This document shows, piece after piece, positions 52,190 through 60,479 of a stretch of DNA of 64,000 bases. Both the position numbers and the translations under genes were made by a program. Positions within the stretch are counted from its first letter, which is position 1; each line of letters starts with the position of its first letter. The DNA comes from Sphingomonas_O antarctica. GTDB lineage: Bacteria; Pseudomonadota; Alphaproteobacteria; Sphingomonadales; Sphingomonadaceae. Location: assembly GCF_965137005.1 (NCBI RefSeq), contig NZ_CBCRXM010000003.1:62001-126000 (forward strand), given 5' to 3'. The notes under the pieces were generated by a model. It was not told the origin of the DNA, searched no databases, and saw only the letters and a list, made by a program, of their open reading frames with translations.

Positions 52190-53187
52190 CCTCCCAAAAA
52201 TTTCCCGTCCTCGTCACCGGCGGTGCTGGCTATATCGGCAGCCACGCCACGCTGGCTTTGCGCGAGGCAGGGTGGCCCGTCGTTGTGCTCGACAATCTTT
52301 CCACCGGGTTTCGTTGGGCAATCCCCGACGACGTAGCGCTGGTCGAAGGCAATATCGGCGACGCGGCCATCGTCGATTGCGTGCTGGCGGAGCACAAGAT
52401 TGGCGCAATCCTGCATTTCGCCGGCTCGATCCTCGTTCCCGAAAGCGTCGCCGATCCGCTCAAATATTATGACAACAACACCGCCAGTTCGCGCATTTTG
52501 ATCGAGCGCGCGGTCGCGGCGGGGGTGAAGCATTTCATCTTCTCCTCGACCGCGACGATTTATGGCGATGTCGAGCAGATGCCCTTGTCCGAAGACCTGC
52601 CGCCCAGCCCCATCAACCCCTATGGCACGTCCAAATGGATGACCGAGATGATGCTGCGCGACGTGTCCGCAGCGCATCCGATCAACCATGCGGTCCTGCG
52701 TTACTTCAACGTGGCCGGCGCCGATCCAGAAGGGCGCACTGGCCAGTCGACCGCAGGCGCGACGCACTTGATCAAGGTCGCTTGCGAAGCCGCCCTCGGC
52801 AAGCGCGACTCTGTGGCGATCTTCGGTGACGACTATGCCACCAAGGACGGCACGGGCGTGCGCGACTATATTCATGTCAGCGATTTGGCCGACGCCCATG
52901 TCGCGGCGCTCGACTGGCTGGTTGCCAATTCCCCGGACAATCTGCTCGCTAATGTCGGCTATGCTCATGGTGCGACGGTCAACGAAGTCCTTGACGCGGT
53001 CGATCGCGTCACGAACATGAAGATCGAGCGCCGTCTGCAAGGTCGCCGCGCGGGAGACCCCGCGGCGCTGGTCGCGGACAACAGCCGGGCGCTGAACGTA
53101 CTTGGCTGGACACCGAAGCGCGACGATCTCGACGGCATTGTCCGCGATGCGCTGGCGTGGGAGCGCAAGCTCGCCGATCGGCGCTAA
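52186..53187 (+). CDS. galE: UDP-glucose 4-epimerase
   Basis: 333 residues. NAD-binding VTGGAGYIGSHATLALREAG, catalytic SSTATIYGD Ser/Thr and the Tyr/Lys of NPYGTSKWM are present, with the ending typical of GalE (DNSRALNVLGWTPKRDDL). It interconverts UDP-glucose and UDP-galactose for polysaccharide synthesis. It overlaps the transporter gene by four bases (ATGA). Confidence 0.93.
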   Translation: MTSQKFPVLVTGGAGYIGSHATLALREAGWPVVVLDNLSTGFRWAIPDDVALVEGNIGDAAIVDCVLAEHKIGAILHFAGSILVPESVADPLKYYDNNTASSRILIERAVAAGVKHFIFSSTATIYGDVEQMPLSEDLPPSPINPYGTSKWMTEMMLRDVSAAHPINHAVLRYFNVAGADPEGRTGQSTAGATHLIKVACEAALGKRDSVAIFGDDYATKDGTGVRDYIHVSDLADAHVAALDWLVANSPDNLLANVGYAHGATVNEVLDAVDRVTNMKIERRLQGRRAGDPAALVADNSRALNVLGWTPKRDDLDGIVRDALAWERKLADRR

Positions 53188-53275
53188 TCCCTGCGCAAAA
53201 CGGAGTGTTTCAGTTATTTACTCTGGACCGGACCAAATCTGGCCGGTCGCGGGGAAAAAACTGCATCAACAGAAT

Positions 53276-54235
53276 ATGTTTGCTCCTTTACCGGTTGGCG
53301 TCGAAGATATGCTGGCAATGAGCATCTCCTCGCCCGGTCTAACGAACCCGTCGGTGACGATCGTGGCCGCCACTTTGGCCGAGATTGACGAGCTAACGCG
53401 CGTGGTCGACGCCGCCGGTGGGCGCGTGATTGCCCGCCGGAACTTCGCCGAGCCACCAACGTCGCTGTCGTCGGATATCCTGCTGATCGATTTGGGGGAC
53501 GCGAGCGCCGCGGAAGCCGCGGATGCGCTGCTGGTCGCTGATGCCGAGATCGCCGCTGCCGGGCCGGTCATCGTGAGAGCCTCGTTGCTGAACCTCGATG
53601 CGGTCGTTCATGCCTGCCCCGACGCGGATATCGTGATTGGCCGTGATTCCGTCGATCTGCATCTCGCCCTTGCCACCGCGACACATGGAAGGCGACGGGT
53701 TCCCAGCGCCGCGTTTGACGTCGCGTCCGACGAAGGGCTGCGGCTGCAAAGGCTGGCCGACGAAATCGCCCGGATTGCGCGAACTCTGGTGGAGTTGCCC
53801 GAGGGATTGGGACGCTCCGGCTTGAGCGGGACGCAGGGCGACGACGGCATCGACGATTCCGGTGGCCCCGTCGCATCCGCAGATCGCGCCATCACCGCCA
53901 CCGAAGTTCGTGTCGTCATTCGTTTGCGGCGAATGCGCGAGAAGTTTTTCTCACCCGAACTCTTCGCCGATCCGGCCTGGGACATGCTGCTCGATCTTGC
54001 GGCGGCGCGGATCGAGCGGGTGCGCGTCGCAGTCTCGTCCCTGTGTATCGCCGCCGCGGTGCCGCCGACGACAGCACTCCGCTGGATCAAGGCGATGACC
54101 GATCGCGGCCTGCTGCGCCGCGTCGCCGATCCGCACGACGCGCGCCGGATTTTCATCCAGCTCTCGGACGAAGCGGCGATCGCGATGGAAAAATATCTGC
54201 TTGCGGCGCGAACAACCATGGCGCTGCCGATTTAG
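53276..54235 (+). CDS. Winged-helix (MarR-like) regulator with N-terminal receiver-like domain
   Basis: 319 residues from the ATG at 53276; a start at 53309 is also possible. The first 130 residues form an alpha/beta domain without clear phospho-acceptor signature. The C-terminal 100 residues are a MarR-type winged helix: LCIAAAVPPTTALRWIKAMTDRGLLRRVADPHDARRIFIQLS. The middle is rich in Gly/Asp. The effector and targets are unknown. It converges on coaD with a four-base overlap. Confidence 0.72.
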   Translation: MFAPLPVGVEDMLAMSISSPGLTNPSVTIVAATLAEIDELTRVVDAAGGRVIARRNFAEPPTSLSSDILLIDLGDASAAEAADALLVADAEIAAAGPVIVRASLLNLDAVVHACPDADIVIGRDSVDLHLALATATHGRRRVPSAAFDVASDEGLRLQRLADEIARIARTLVELPEGLGRSGLSGTQGDDGIDDSGGPVASADRAITATEVRVVIRLRRMREKFFSPELFADPAWDMLLDLAAARIERVRVAVSSLCIAAAVPPTTALRWIKAMTDRGLLRRVADPHDARRIFIQLSDEAAIAMEKYLLAARTTMALPI

Positions 54236-54714
54236 CGTCCGAGTTTCGCCCGCACTTCGGCGTCGACGGCAGCCGGCACGAACTTGCCGATCGCGCCGCC
54301 GTAGATCGCGATTTCCTTGACCAGGCGGCTGGCGATGGGCTGCAGCGCGACATCGGCCATCAGGAAGATCGTCTCGACTCGGTCGTTGAGCTGGCGGTTC
54401 ATGCCCGTCAGTTGATATTCGTATTCGAAATCGGTGACGCCGCGAATGCCGCGCACGACCGTCGTCGCGCCGACGCTGTCGGCAAAATCCATCAGCAGGC
54501 TGTCGAAACTCACGACCTCGACCTGTCCAATGCCGGCAGTTTCGCGGCGGACCGTCGCCAGGCGTTCCTCGACGGTGAACATCGCGGTCTTCGACGCGTT
54601 GGTGGTGACGCCGACGATCAGGCGATCGACCAGCTTTGCGCCGCGGCGGATGATGTCCATATGTCCGAGGGTCAGCGGGTCGAACGTGCCGGGATAGACG
54701 CCGATCCGGTTCAC
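54232..54714 (-). CDS. coaD: Phosphopantetheine adenylyltransferase
   Basis: 160 residues, the standard length, from GTG at 54714 inside the ispA stop (GTGA). The nucleotidyltransferase motif GTFDPLTLGHMDII is at the N-terminus and VVRGIRGVTDFEYE and IASRLVKEIA are intact. It makes dephospho-CoA from 4'-phosphopantetheine. It ends the ispA operon. Confidence 0.95.
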   Translation of the reverse strand: MNRIGVYPGTFDPLTLGHMDIIRRGAKLVDRLIVGVTTNASKTAMFTVEERLATVRRETAGIGQVEVVSFDSLLMDFADSVGATTVVRGIRGVTDFEYEYQLTGMNRQLNDRVETIFLMADVALQPIASRLVKEIAIYGGAIGKFVPAAVDAEVRAKLGR

Positions 54715-55628
54715 CTGTCGCGGTCCACCGCATAGCGCGCGATGGCGCGGAGCAGATCGGCCTCCGCCCCCCATGATCCGAGGTGATTGACCGCCTGTTC
54801 GACCAGCGCATCGGCTTGCGACCGGGCGCGTTCGGGGCCGAGCAGCGAGAGGAACGTTGCCTTGCCCGCCGCAGCGTCCTTGCCCACCGCCTTGCCCACG
54901 GTGGCTTCGTCACCGGTCGCATCGATCAGGTCGTCGGCGATCTGGAATGCCAGCCCGATGTCGCGCGCATAAGCCTTGAGCGACGTCCGCACGTCCGGCG
55001 ACACCCGCCCGAGCATCGCCCCCGCTTCGACCGAATAGGCGATGAGCGCACCCGTCTTCATCGCCTGTAACCGGGTGACGGCGGGCAGGTCGAAATTGGC
55101 ACCGGGAGCGGCAATGTCCATCATCTGGCCGCCCGCCATACCCCCAGGACCGGCGGCGGTGGCGAGGCCCGCAATCAGTTCGCAGCGCACGAACGGATCG
55201 GGATGGGTCGCGGGATCGGCGAGCCATTCGAACGCCAGCGCGTGAAGCGCATCGCCTGCCAGCACCGCAATGCCTTCGTCGAACGCCTTGTGCACCGTCG
55301 GCTTGCCGCGACGGAGGTCGTCATCGTCCATGCACGGCAGATCGTCGTGGATCAGCGAGTAAACGTGAATCGCCTCGACCGCGCAGCCCGCGCGCAACGC
55401 TGCGGCCCGATCGACGCCGAACAATTGCGCGGTGGCGGTAACGAGCAACGGCCGCAGCCGCTTGCCGCCGCCGATCGCCGCGTGGCGCATCGCCCGATAC
55501 AGCGGGGCGCGCGCGTCCTCCGGCACGGGCAGGAGGGCATCAAGCAGGGCGTCAACTTCATGCGCGATGTCGCGCAGCGCATCGTCGAGCGTCGGCTGGA
55601 CCAAAGTCAGCGTCACGTCAGTCGCCAT
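54711..55628 (-). CDS. ispA: Farnesyl-diphosphate-synthase-type polyprenyl synthetase
   Basis: 305 residues from the ATG at 55628. The first Asp-rich motif is DDLPCMDDDD (short-chain bacterial type, with two residues inserted) and the second DDLIDATGD. It condenses isopentenyl and dimethylallyl diphosphate, feeding carotenoids (crtB lies 5 kb away) and other isoprenoids. It overlaps xseB by 11 bases, a linkage common across bacteria. Confidence 0.93.
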   Translation of the reverse strand: MATDVTLTLVQPTLDDALRDIAHEVDALLDALLPVPEDARAPLYRAMRHAAIGGGKRLRPLLVTATAQLFGVDRAAALRAGCAVEAIHVYSLIHDDLPCMDDDDLRRGKPTVHKAFDEGIAVLAGDALHALAFEWLADPATHPDPFVRCELIAGLATAAGPGGMAGGQMMDIAAPGANFDLPAVTRLQAMKTGALIAYSVEAGAMLGRVSPDVRTSLKAYARDIGLAFQIADDLIDATGDEATVGKAVGKDAAAGKATFLSLLGPERARSQADALVEQAVNHLGSWGAEADLLRAIARYAVDRDR

Positions 55629-55857
55629 CGAACGGCATGGTGCCGGTGGGTCGCCCGTCGGTGCCGAGCGTGATCTTTTCGATCCGCGCCTGGGCATTCT
55701 TCAGGCGGGTTTCGCACTGGCGTTTCAGGCCCTCCCCCTCTTCGTAAAGCGCGATCGCCTTGTCGAGGGTTGCCTCACCCGATTCCAGCTCGCGCACGAC
55801 CTGCTCGAGCCGCTTGAGCGCATCTTCGAAACTCAGCGTCGCAACGTCTTCGGCCAT
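55618..55857 (-). CDS. xseB: Exodeoxyribonuclease VII small subunit
   Basis: 79 residues, helical. Pattern: LSFEDALKRLEQVVRELESGEATLDKAIALYEEGEGLKRQCE matches XseB throughout. It binds the XseA subunit, which is not in the window. The gene directly precedes ispA, as in Escherichia coli. Confidence 0.95.
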   Translation of the reverse strand: MAEDVATLSFEDALKRLEQVVRELESGEATLDKAIALYEEGEGLKRQCETRLKNAQARIEKITLGTDGRPTGTMPFDGD

Positions 55858-55888
55858 GCGTTTGTGATGGCGGCGCGGCGGGCGAAGG

Positions 55889-56842
55889 TCAATCGAGGCG
55901 TGGGAGGCCGGCGAGCCAGCCTTCGAGATCGGATTCCGACCGGTCGGCCACTTCTTCCATCGGCAAATGCCCGACGCCGGGATAGACGATCAGCTGGCTG
56001 TTGCCGAGCGCCGCCTTGAACCACTGCGCCGACGCGACCGGGATCAACTTGTCCTCTGCGCCCCACAGGATCAGCGTGCGCGTCGCGATGCACGCCACCT
56101 GATCGCGCGGTACCTGCACACGCGGCGTCGCGAACCGATCGATCGTCGCCTGGCGATTGCCCGGATAGCGCAGCAATTCCCAATAGCGGTCGATCGTCGC
56201 GGGCGTCGCCACCGCCTGATTGCTCACCGTCTGATGGACGCTCTTGGCAACGACCGCGCGCGGGGTGAACCACAGCATCAGGTTGCTCAACACCGGCGTT
56301 CGCGCGATGCGGAAACCAATCGGCAATTGCTTGTTCGGGTCTTCGGGCGCGCCCGCCGCGTCGATCAGGACCAGACCGTTCAACCGCCCCGGATGCCGCC
56401 GGGCATATTCCCATGCGACCCACCCGCCCATCGAACTGCCGGCCAGGACGAAGCGCTTGACGCCGAGCTGCGTCGTCAGGCGGTCGACCGTCTCGACGAA
56501 CGCGCTGGCACGGTAATCGCGCGTCGGGCTGGGACCGGTCAGCCCGTGACCGATCTGGTCGAACCGGATCACGCGATACTTCGCGGTCAGCCGCTTCGTC
56601 CACGGGTCCCAGGTGTGAAGGTCGCTGTTCGATCCGTGCAGCAGCACGATCACCGGCGCATCCCGTGGCCCTTCGTCCCGGTAATGCACTGTCAGGGCAC
56701 CGAGATTGACGAACCGCGACGGCGGCGCGCCATATTCCACGAACATCGCCTGTTTGTCGGTGTCTGGCGTGTAAAGCAGGGCCGACGCCGCAATGAGTAG
56801 CAGCGCAATAACCCCGACCGTCCAGGCGAGCGCGAGCTTCAC
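55889..56842 (-). CDS. Alpha/beta-hydrolase with N-terminal membrane anchor
   Basis: 317 residues from GTG at 56842, inside the arsC stop (GTGA). One hydrophobic helix at the N-terminus, then the fold: oxyanion motif LLHGSNSD, nucleophile elbow LAGSSMGG (Ser), Asp in WGAEDKLIP and His in GVGHLPMEE. The enzyme probably sits at the inner membrane facing the periplasm. Its substrate is unknown. Confidence 0.85.
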   Translation of the reverse strand: MKLALAWTVGVIALLLIAASALLYTPDTDKQAMFVEYGAPPSRFVNLGALTVHYRDEGPRDAPVIVLLHGSNSDLHTWDPWTKRLTAKYRVIRFDQIGHGLTGPSPTRDYRASAFVETVDRLTTQLGVKRFVLAGSSMGGWVAWEYARRHPGRLNGLVLIDAAGAPEDPNKQLPIGFRIARTPVLSNLMLWFTPRAVVAKSVHQTVSNQAVATPATIDRYWELLRYPGNRQATIDRFATPRVQVPRDQVACIATRTLILWGAEDKLIPVASAQWFKAALGNSQLIVYPGVGHLPMEEVADRSESDLEGWLAGLPRLD

Positions 56843-57195
56843 AGAATTTCGTGGACCATTTCGGGCGGGCGGCACAGGCGGACACCCTTGTCGGTCTCGA
56901 CCAATGGTCGGTTGATCAATATCGGATGCGCCATCATCGCGTCCACGATCGTCTCGTCCGACGCGTCGGTCAATTCGAGTTCGGCAACGAGGCTTTGGGC
57001 GGGTTCGGCGTACGTGCGCATCGCTTGTCGTGGCGACAGACCCGCTTTAGCAAACAATTCGGACAGGCGCGCGCGATCCGGCGGCGTTCGAAGATACTCG
57101 ATGACAGCCAACTGGATGTCCGGCGTCGCTTCCAAAATTGCCAGCGTCCGGCGCGAAGTGCCGCATGCAGGATTGTGCCAGATCGTCGCCTTCAT
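56839..57195 (-). CDS. arsC: Arsenate reductase, glutaredoxin-coupled type
   Basis: 118 residues, thioredoxin fold. NPACGTSRRTL puts the catalytic Cys at residue 11; the later PILINRPLVET with the conserved Arg matches ArsC/Spx proteins. It reduces arsenate to arsenite. It is coupled to the aquaporin gene (ATGA), giving an arsR-aqp-arsC order as in Sinorhizobium meliloti, where an aquaporin replaces the arsenite pump. Confidence 0.9.
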   Translation of the reverse strand: MKATIWHNPACGTSRRTLAILEATPDIQLAVIEYLRTPPDRARLSELFAKAGLSPRQAMRTYAEPAQSLVAELELTDASDETIVDAMMAHPILINRPLVETDKGVRLCRPPEMVHEIL

Positions 57196-57830
57196 TCCGT
57201 GTCCTCCGATATCAGCCAGCCGCCGCTTCGCCAGCCGAACCAGGCGCCGATCATCTGCGCCGCGATAAATGCAGGCGCATCGATGGGCCGGATTCCGGCG
57301 AAACTATCCGTCATCGCCCGCGCGATCGTGACCGCAGGGTTGGCGAAGCTGGTGGACGAGGTGAACCAATAGGCCGCCGCGATCCATGCCGCGACCAATG
57401 CCGGCAACGCCTCGGGGCGATGTTTTTGACCCAAGCGGATCGTCAGCAACAGACCGAAGGTTGCCACCATCTCCCCCAGCCATTGTCCCTCACCCGACCG
57501 AATTTTGAGACCGGTTTCGATCACCGCATGCCCGAACATCGCATGCGCGAGCAGCGTTCCTCCAATGCCTCCAACGATTTGGGCAGCAATCACCGGCAAG
57601 CGATTTCCGCCCGGCACGACCAAGGTCACGGCTGGATTGAAGGACGCGCCGGAGACCGGACCGAGGATGGTGATGAGCACGAACAGCCCCGCGACCGTGG
57701 CCGCCATATTGCCGAGCTACGCCACCGCATCGTTCCCTGCCGCCAGCCCTTCGGCCATGATGCCCGACCCCACGACGGTGGCAACGAGCAGACCGGTACC
57801 CAGAGCTTCCGCAACCAATGTGCGTTTCAT
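57192..57830 (-). pseudogene. Aquaporin (AqpS-like) of the arsenic operon, interrupted by TAG
   Basis: Reading from the ATG at 57830 gives a normal first helix of a MIP channel, MKRTLVAEALGTGLLVATVVGSGIM, then codon 38 is TAG (57717-57719) in the loop before the second helix. In the same frame the rest is intact: SFNPAVTL and SFANPAVTIA (two NPA boxes). Intact relatives are about 230 residues. A restart at the ATG at 57707 would give a 171-residue protein lacking the first helix. As it stands the channel is probably lost or poorly made. Confidence 0.87.
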
Positions 57831-58156
57831 GCTGCCGCGCCCAGCCCGAGGCTGTTACTTGTAAGGCAAAACTCCCCGCCGCAGCAGTTTTCAGTCAAAT
57901 ACGTCATCAGATCGCCCATGACGGCGTAATCGACCGAATAATTGAGCGAACGTCCGAAACGACGGCGTACGATCAATCCGGCGCGCGTCAGATGCGCGAG
58001 ATGAAACGACAGCGACGAGGGCGGCAGGGCGACTTCAATCGCGATGTCGCCCGCAATCGCACCATCAGCGCCGCGCTGAATCAGGTACCGGAAAACGGCG
58101 AGGCGGTGTTCCTGAGCCAACGCCGCCAATGCATCGATCGCCAACTTTGCTTCCAT
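57827..58156 (-). CDS. arsR: ArsR-family repressor
   Basis: 109 residues, winged helix: LAALAQEHRLAVFRYLIQ and PPSSLSFHLAHLTRAGLIVRRRFGRSL. A C-terminal ENCCGGEFC provides the cysteines that probably bind arsenite or antimonite. Its stop overlaps the aquaporin start (ATGA). It should repress the operon through a site just before its own start. Confidence 0.9.
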   Translation of the reverse strand: MEAKLAIDALAALAQEHRLAVFRYLIQRGADGAIAGDIAIEVALPPSSLSFHLAHLTRAGLIVRRRFGRSLNYSVDYAVMGDLMTYLTENCCGGEFCLTSNSLGLGAAA

Positions 58157-58176
58157 ATTTCCACTATTATGAAAAT
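58157..58176 (-). promoter_or_regulatory. Candidate ArsR operator
   Basis: ATTTTCATAATAGTGGAAAT, read on the minus strand, is an imperfect inverted repeat (ATTTTCA / TGGAAAT) immediately before the arsR start codon. Its AT-richness contrasts with the surroundings. The position suits autorepression. Confidence 0.6.
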
Positions 58177-58187
58177 AAAGTTAGAGA

Positions 58188-58493
58188 TCAACCGGGGCGG
58201 ACTTCGGTCGTTTCATAGATCGACAGTCGGTGAGCCGGATCGGGTTTGGCGACACCGGTGAGGCTGGCCGAAAAGCCGCGCGCTTCGGTGACGCCGAAAT
58301 GCACTTTGAGCGCGTCCATCGAGTCCCAGCGTTCGTAGAAGAACAGGCGGTCGGGATGTTCCGGATCGGGGAAGACGTCATGGCTGATGCAGCCCGGTTC
58401 CTCTCGCGATGCCCGCGTATGCGCTTGCGCGGCGGCGAGTGCCCGATCGAATTTTCCCGGCTCGGCGACGAGCGCCCCTGTGACGATGATCAT
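58188..58493 (-). CDS. Antibiotic-biosynthesis-monooxygenase (ABM) domain protein
   Basis: 101 residues, dimeric ferredoxin-like ABM fold. Pattern: TGALVAEPGKFDRALAAAQAHTRASREEPGCISHDVFPDPEHPDRLFFYERWDSMDALKVHF in short segments is typical of quinol-type monooxygenases. The substrate is unknown. It lies between arsR and the DedA gene on the same strand. Confidence 0.85.
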   Translation of the reverse strand: MIIVTGALVAEPGKFDRALAAAQAHTRASREEPGCISHDVFPDPEHPDRLFFYERWDSMDALKVHFGVTEARGFSASLTGVAKPDPAHRLSIYETTEVRPG

Positions 58494-58502
58494 CGCGCGG
58501 TG

Positions 58503-59096
58503 TTAGGCCGATCCGTCGCTTTCGGGAAGTTGTGGTTCGGACACCGCAGGACCGCGACGCCAACGGACGATCAGCCACACCGCGATCCCGACGACGATGA
58601 TCCCGCCGAGCGCGATCAGCACATCGCCGCCCATCCGGCGGACCAACGGAAATGCCGCCTTGCCAAGGTGATAGCCAAGCCACGTGAACAGCGGCGCCCA
58701 GATGATGGCGGCGATCATGTTGAGCGGCAGGAACCGGCGCACCGGAATTCCCGCGACGCCGATCGCCACCGGGCTGACCGTGCGCATGCCATAGACGAAG
58801 CGAAAGCCGAGGATGAACGGTACCGGGCGGCGGTGGAGCAGGTCCAGTGCCTTGGCGAACAAGCTCTTTTTCTTCATCCGCGTCACGAACCGCGAATTGC
58901 GCGCGTAGCGCCCGAGGAAATACCACGTCTGATCCGCGGTGAACGAGCCGAGCGTCGCCACGATCATCGCCCCGGCCAATGGAAACATGCCGCGTTCGGC
59001 GAGTACGCCGCCCGCGACCACCGCCAATTCCCCCTCCAGCCCCGCGCCGAAGAACAACGCGAACAGCCCGTATTTAGCGAGCAAATGCGCGATCAT
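58503..59096 (-). CDS. DedA-family membrane protein
   Basis: 197 residues with four to five hydrophobic segments. The family motif is seen as GSFTADQTWYFLGRYARNSR and the later FRFVYGMRTVSPVAIGV. DedA proteins act in membrane lipid recycling (undecaprenyl-phosphate or phospholipid flipping). The start overlaps the folA stop (ATGA). Confidence 0.9.
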   Translation of the reverse strand: MIAHLLAKYGLFALFFGAGLEGELAVVAGGVLAERGMFPLAGAMIVATLGSFTADQTWYFLGRYARNSRFVTRMKKKSLFAKALDLLHRRPVPFILGFRFVYGMRTVSPVAIGVAGIPVRRFLPLNMIAAIIWAPLFTWLGYHLGKAAFPLVRRMGGDVLIALGGIIVVGIAVWLIVRWRRGPAVSEPQLPESDGSA

Positions 59097-59560
59097 GGAT
59101 GCCGCCGCCGATCGAGCGTGACGAAGCTGTAGCCGTCATGATCTTCGCGTGCGCTGGCCAGCCATTCGCTCGGCAGCGGCGCGGGCATCGTCGTGTCGCC
59201 TTCGGGGTGGCCCGCAACCTTGGTCAGCTCGATGCGATCGGCGAGTGGCATGAAGGCCTCAAAGATCTCCGCGCCGCCGATGACCCAGATCGGATCGGTG
59301 CGCGCGAGTCGAATCGCCTCGTGGACGTTGCCGACCGGTTCGGAGCCGGGTTCTTCCCAGAAACGATCGCGGGTCAGGACGATGTGGCGGCGACCGGGGA
59401 GGAGGCCGGGGAGGCTTTCGAAGGTCTTGCGCCCCATGATCATCGCGCCGCCCATCGTCAGCGCCTTGAAGCGCTTGAGGTCCGCGGGGATGTGCCAGGG
59501 GAGTTTGCCGTCCTTGCCGATCACGCCATTGGCCGCGCGGGCGACGATCATGTTGATCAT
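59093..59560 (-). CDS. folA: Dihydrofolate reductase
   Basis: 155 residues. IVARAANGVIGKDGKLPWHIPADLKRF (substrate site), AMIMGRKTFESLP and GGAEIFEAFMP are all present. It produces tetrahydrofolate for thymidylate synthesis; thyA lies upstream on the same strand behind a palindromic repeat. Confidence 0.96.
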   Translation of the reverse strand: MINMIVARAANGVIGKDGKLPWHIPADLKRFKALTMGGAMIMGRKTFESLPGLLPGRRHIVLTRDRFWEEPGSEPVGNVHEAIRLARTDPIWVIGGAEIFEAFMPLADRIELTKVAGHPEGDTTMPAPLPSEWLASAREDHDGYSFVTLDRRRHP

Positions 59561-59562
59561 CG

Positions 59563-59681
59563 TCCCTCTCCCTGAAGGGGAGAGGGACAGGCGCGAAGCG
59601 CCAGGGAGAGGGGAGTAAGAGCCCACAGCCCCTCTCCCTGCTGGCTGCGCCAGCTGTCCCTCTCGTCTTCAGGGAGAGGGA
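59563..59681. repeat. Intergenic repeats with CCCTCTCCCT/AGGGAGAGGG stems
   Basis: Two hairpin units fill the gap between thyA and folA. One pairs CCCTCTCCC with GGGAGAGGG near 59565-59590, the other uses CCCTCTCCCTG near 59632 and CAGGGAGAGGG near 59670. They may uncouple folA from thyA transcription. Style and position resemble 15838-15959. Confidence 0.85.
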
Positions 59682-59684
59682 GGT

Positions 59685-60479
59685 TCATACCGCGACCTCG
59701 GCCTTGATGTGCGGGTGGGGATCGTAGCCCTCGATCCGGAAATCCTCGTATTGATAGTCGTCGATCGACGCGGCGCGGCGTTTGAGCACCAGTTTGGGCA
59801 GCGCGCGGACGTCGCGGCTCACTTGTTCGCGCGCCTGGTCGAGGTGGTTGAGGTACAAATGGCAATCGCCACCAGTCCAGATAAAATCGCCGACTTCTAG
59901 GCCCGCCTGATCGGCGAGCAAATGCGTCAGTAGCGCGTAGCTGGCGATGTTGAACGGCACGCCGAGGAACACATCGGCGCTGCGTTGATAGAGTTGCAGC
60001 GACAGCCGGCCATTGGCAACATGCGTCTGGAACAGGCAGTGGCACGGCGCCAGCGCCATGCGGGGGAGCTCCCCCGGATTCCACGCGGTGACGATCTGGC
60101 GGCGGCTGGCGGGGTCGTTTTTGATCTGTGCGACGAGCGCCGCAATCTGATCGATATGCCCGCCATCGCTGGTTTCCCAGTCGCGCCATTGCTTGCCGTA
60201 GATCGGGCCGAGATCACCGTCCTCGCCCGCCCATTCGTCCCATATGCCGACCTTGCGGTCCTTCAGCCAGTTATTGTCGGTGCTGCCCTTGAGGAACCAC
60301 AGCAATTCGATAAAGATCGAGCGCAAGTGCAGCTTCTTGGTGGTGACCAGCGGAAACCCTGCACGCAGGTCGAAGCGCATCTGGTGGCCGAATACCGAAA
60401 GCGTGCCCACGCCGGTGCGGTCGGCCTGTTGCGCGCCATCGTCGAGGATGCGCCGAAGGAGGTCGTGATACTGATTCAC
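59685..60479 (-). CDS. thyA: Thymidylate synthase
   Basis: 264 residues, equal to Escherichia coli ThyA, from GTG at 60479 within the crtB stop (GTGA). The catalytic Cys is in LAPCHCLFQ, with RSADVFLGVPFNIASYALL and HLYLNHLDQAREQ also conserved. It methylates dUMP using methylene-tetrahydrofolate, whose oxidised product is restored by FolA. Confidence 0.96.
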   Translation of the reverse strand: MNQYHDLLRRILDDGAQQADRTGVGTLSVFGHQMRFDLRAGFPLVTTKKLHLRSIFIELLWFLKGSTDNNWLKDRKVGIWDEWAGEDGDLGPIYGKQWRDWETSDGGHIDQIAALVAQIKNDPASRRQIVTAWNPGELPRMALAPCHCLFQTHVANGRLSLQLYQRSADVFLGVPFNIASYALLTHLLADQAGLEVGDFIWTGGDCHLYLNHLDQAREQVSRDVRALPKLVLKRRAASIDDYQYEDFRIEGYDPHPHIKAEVAV

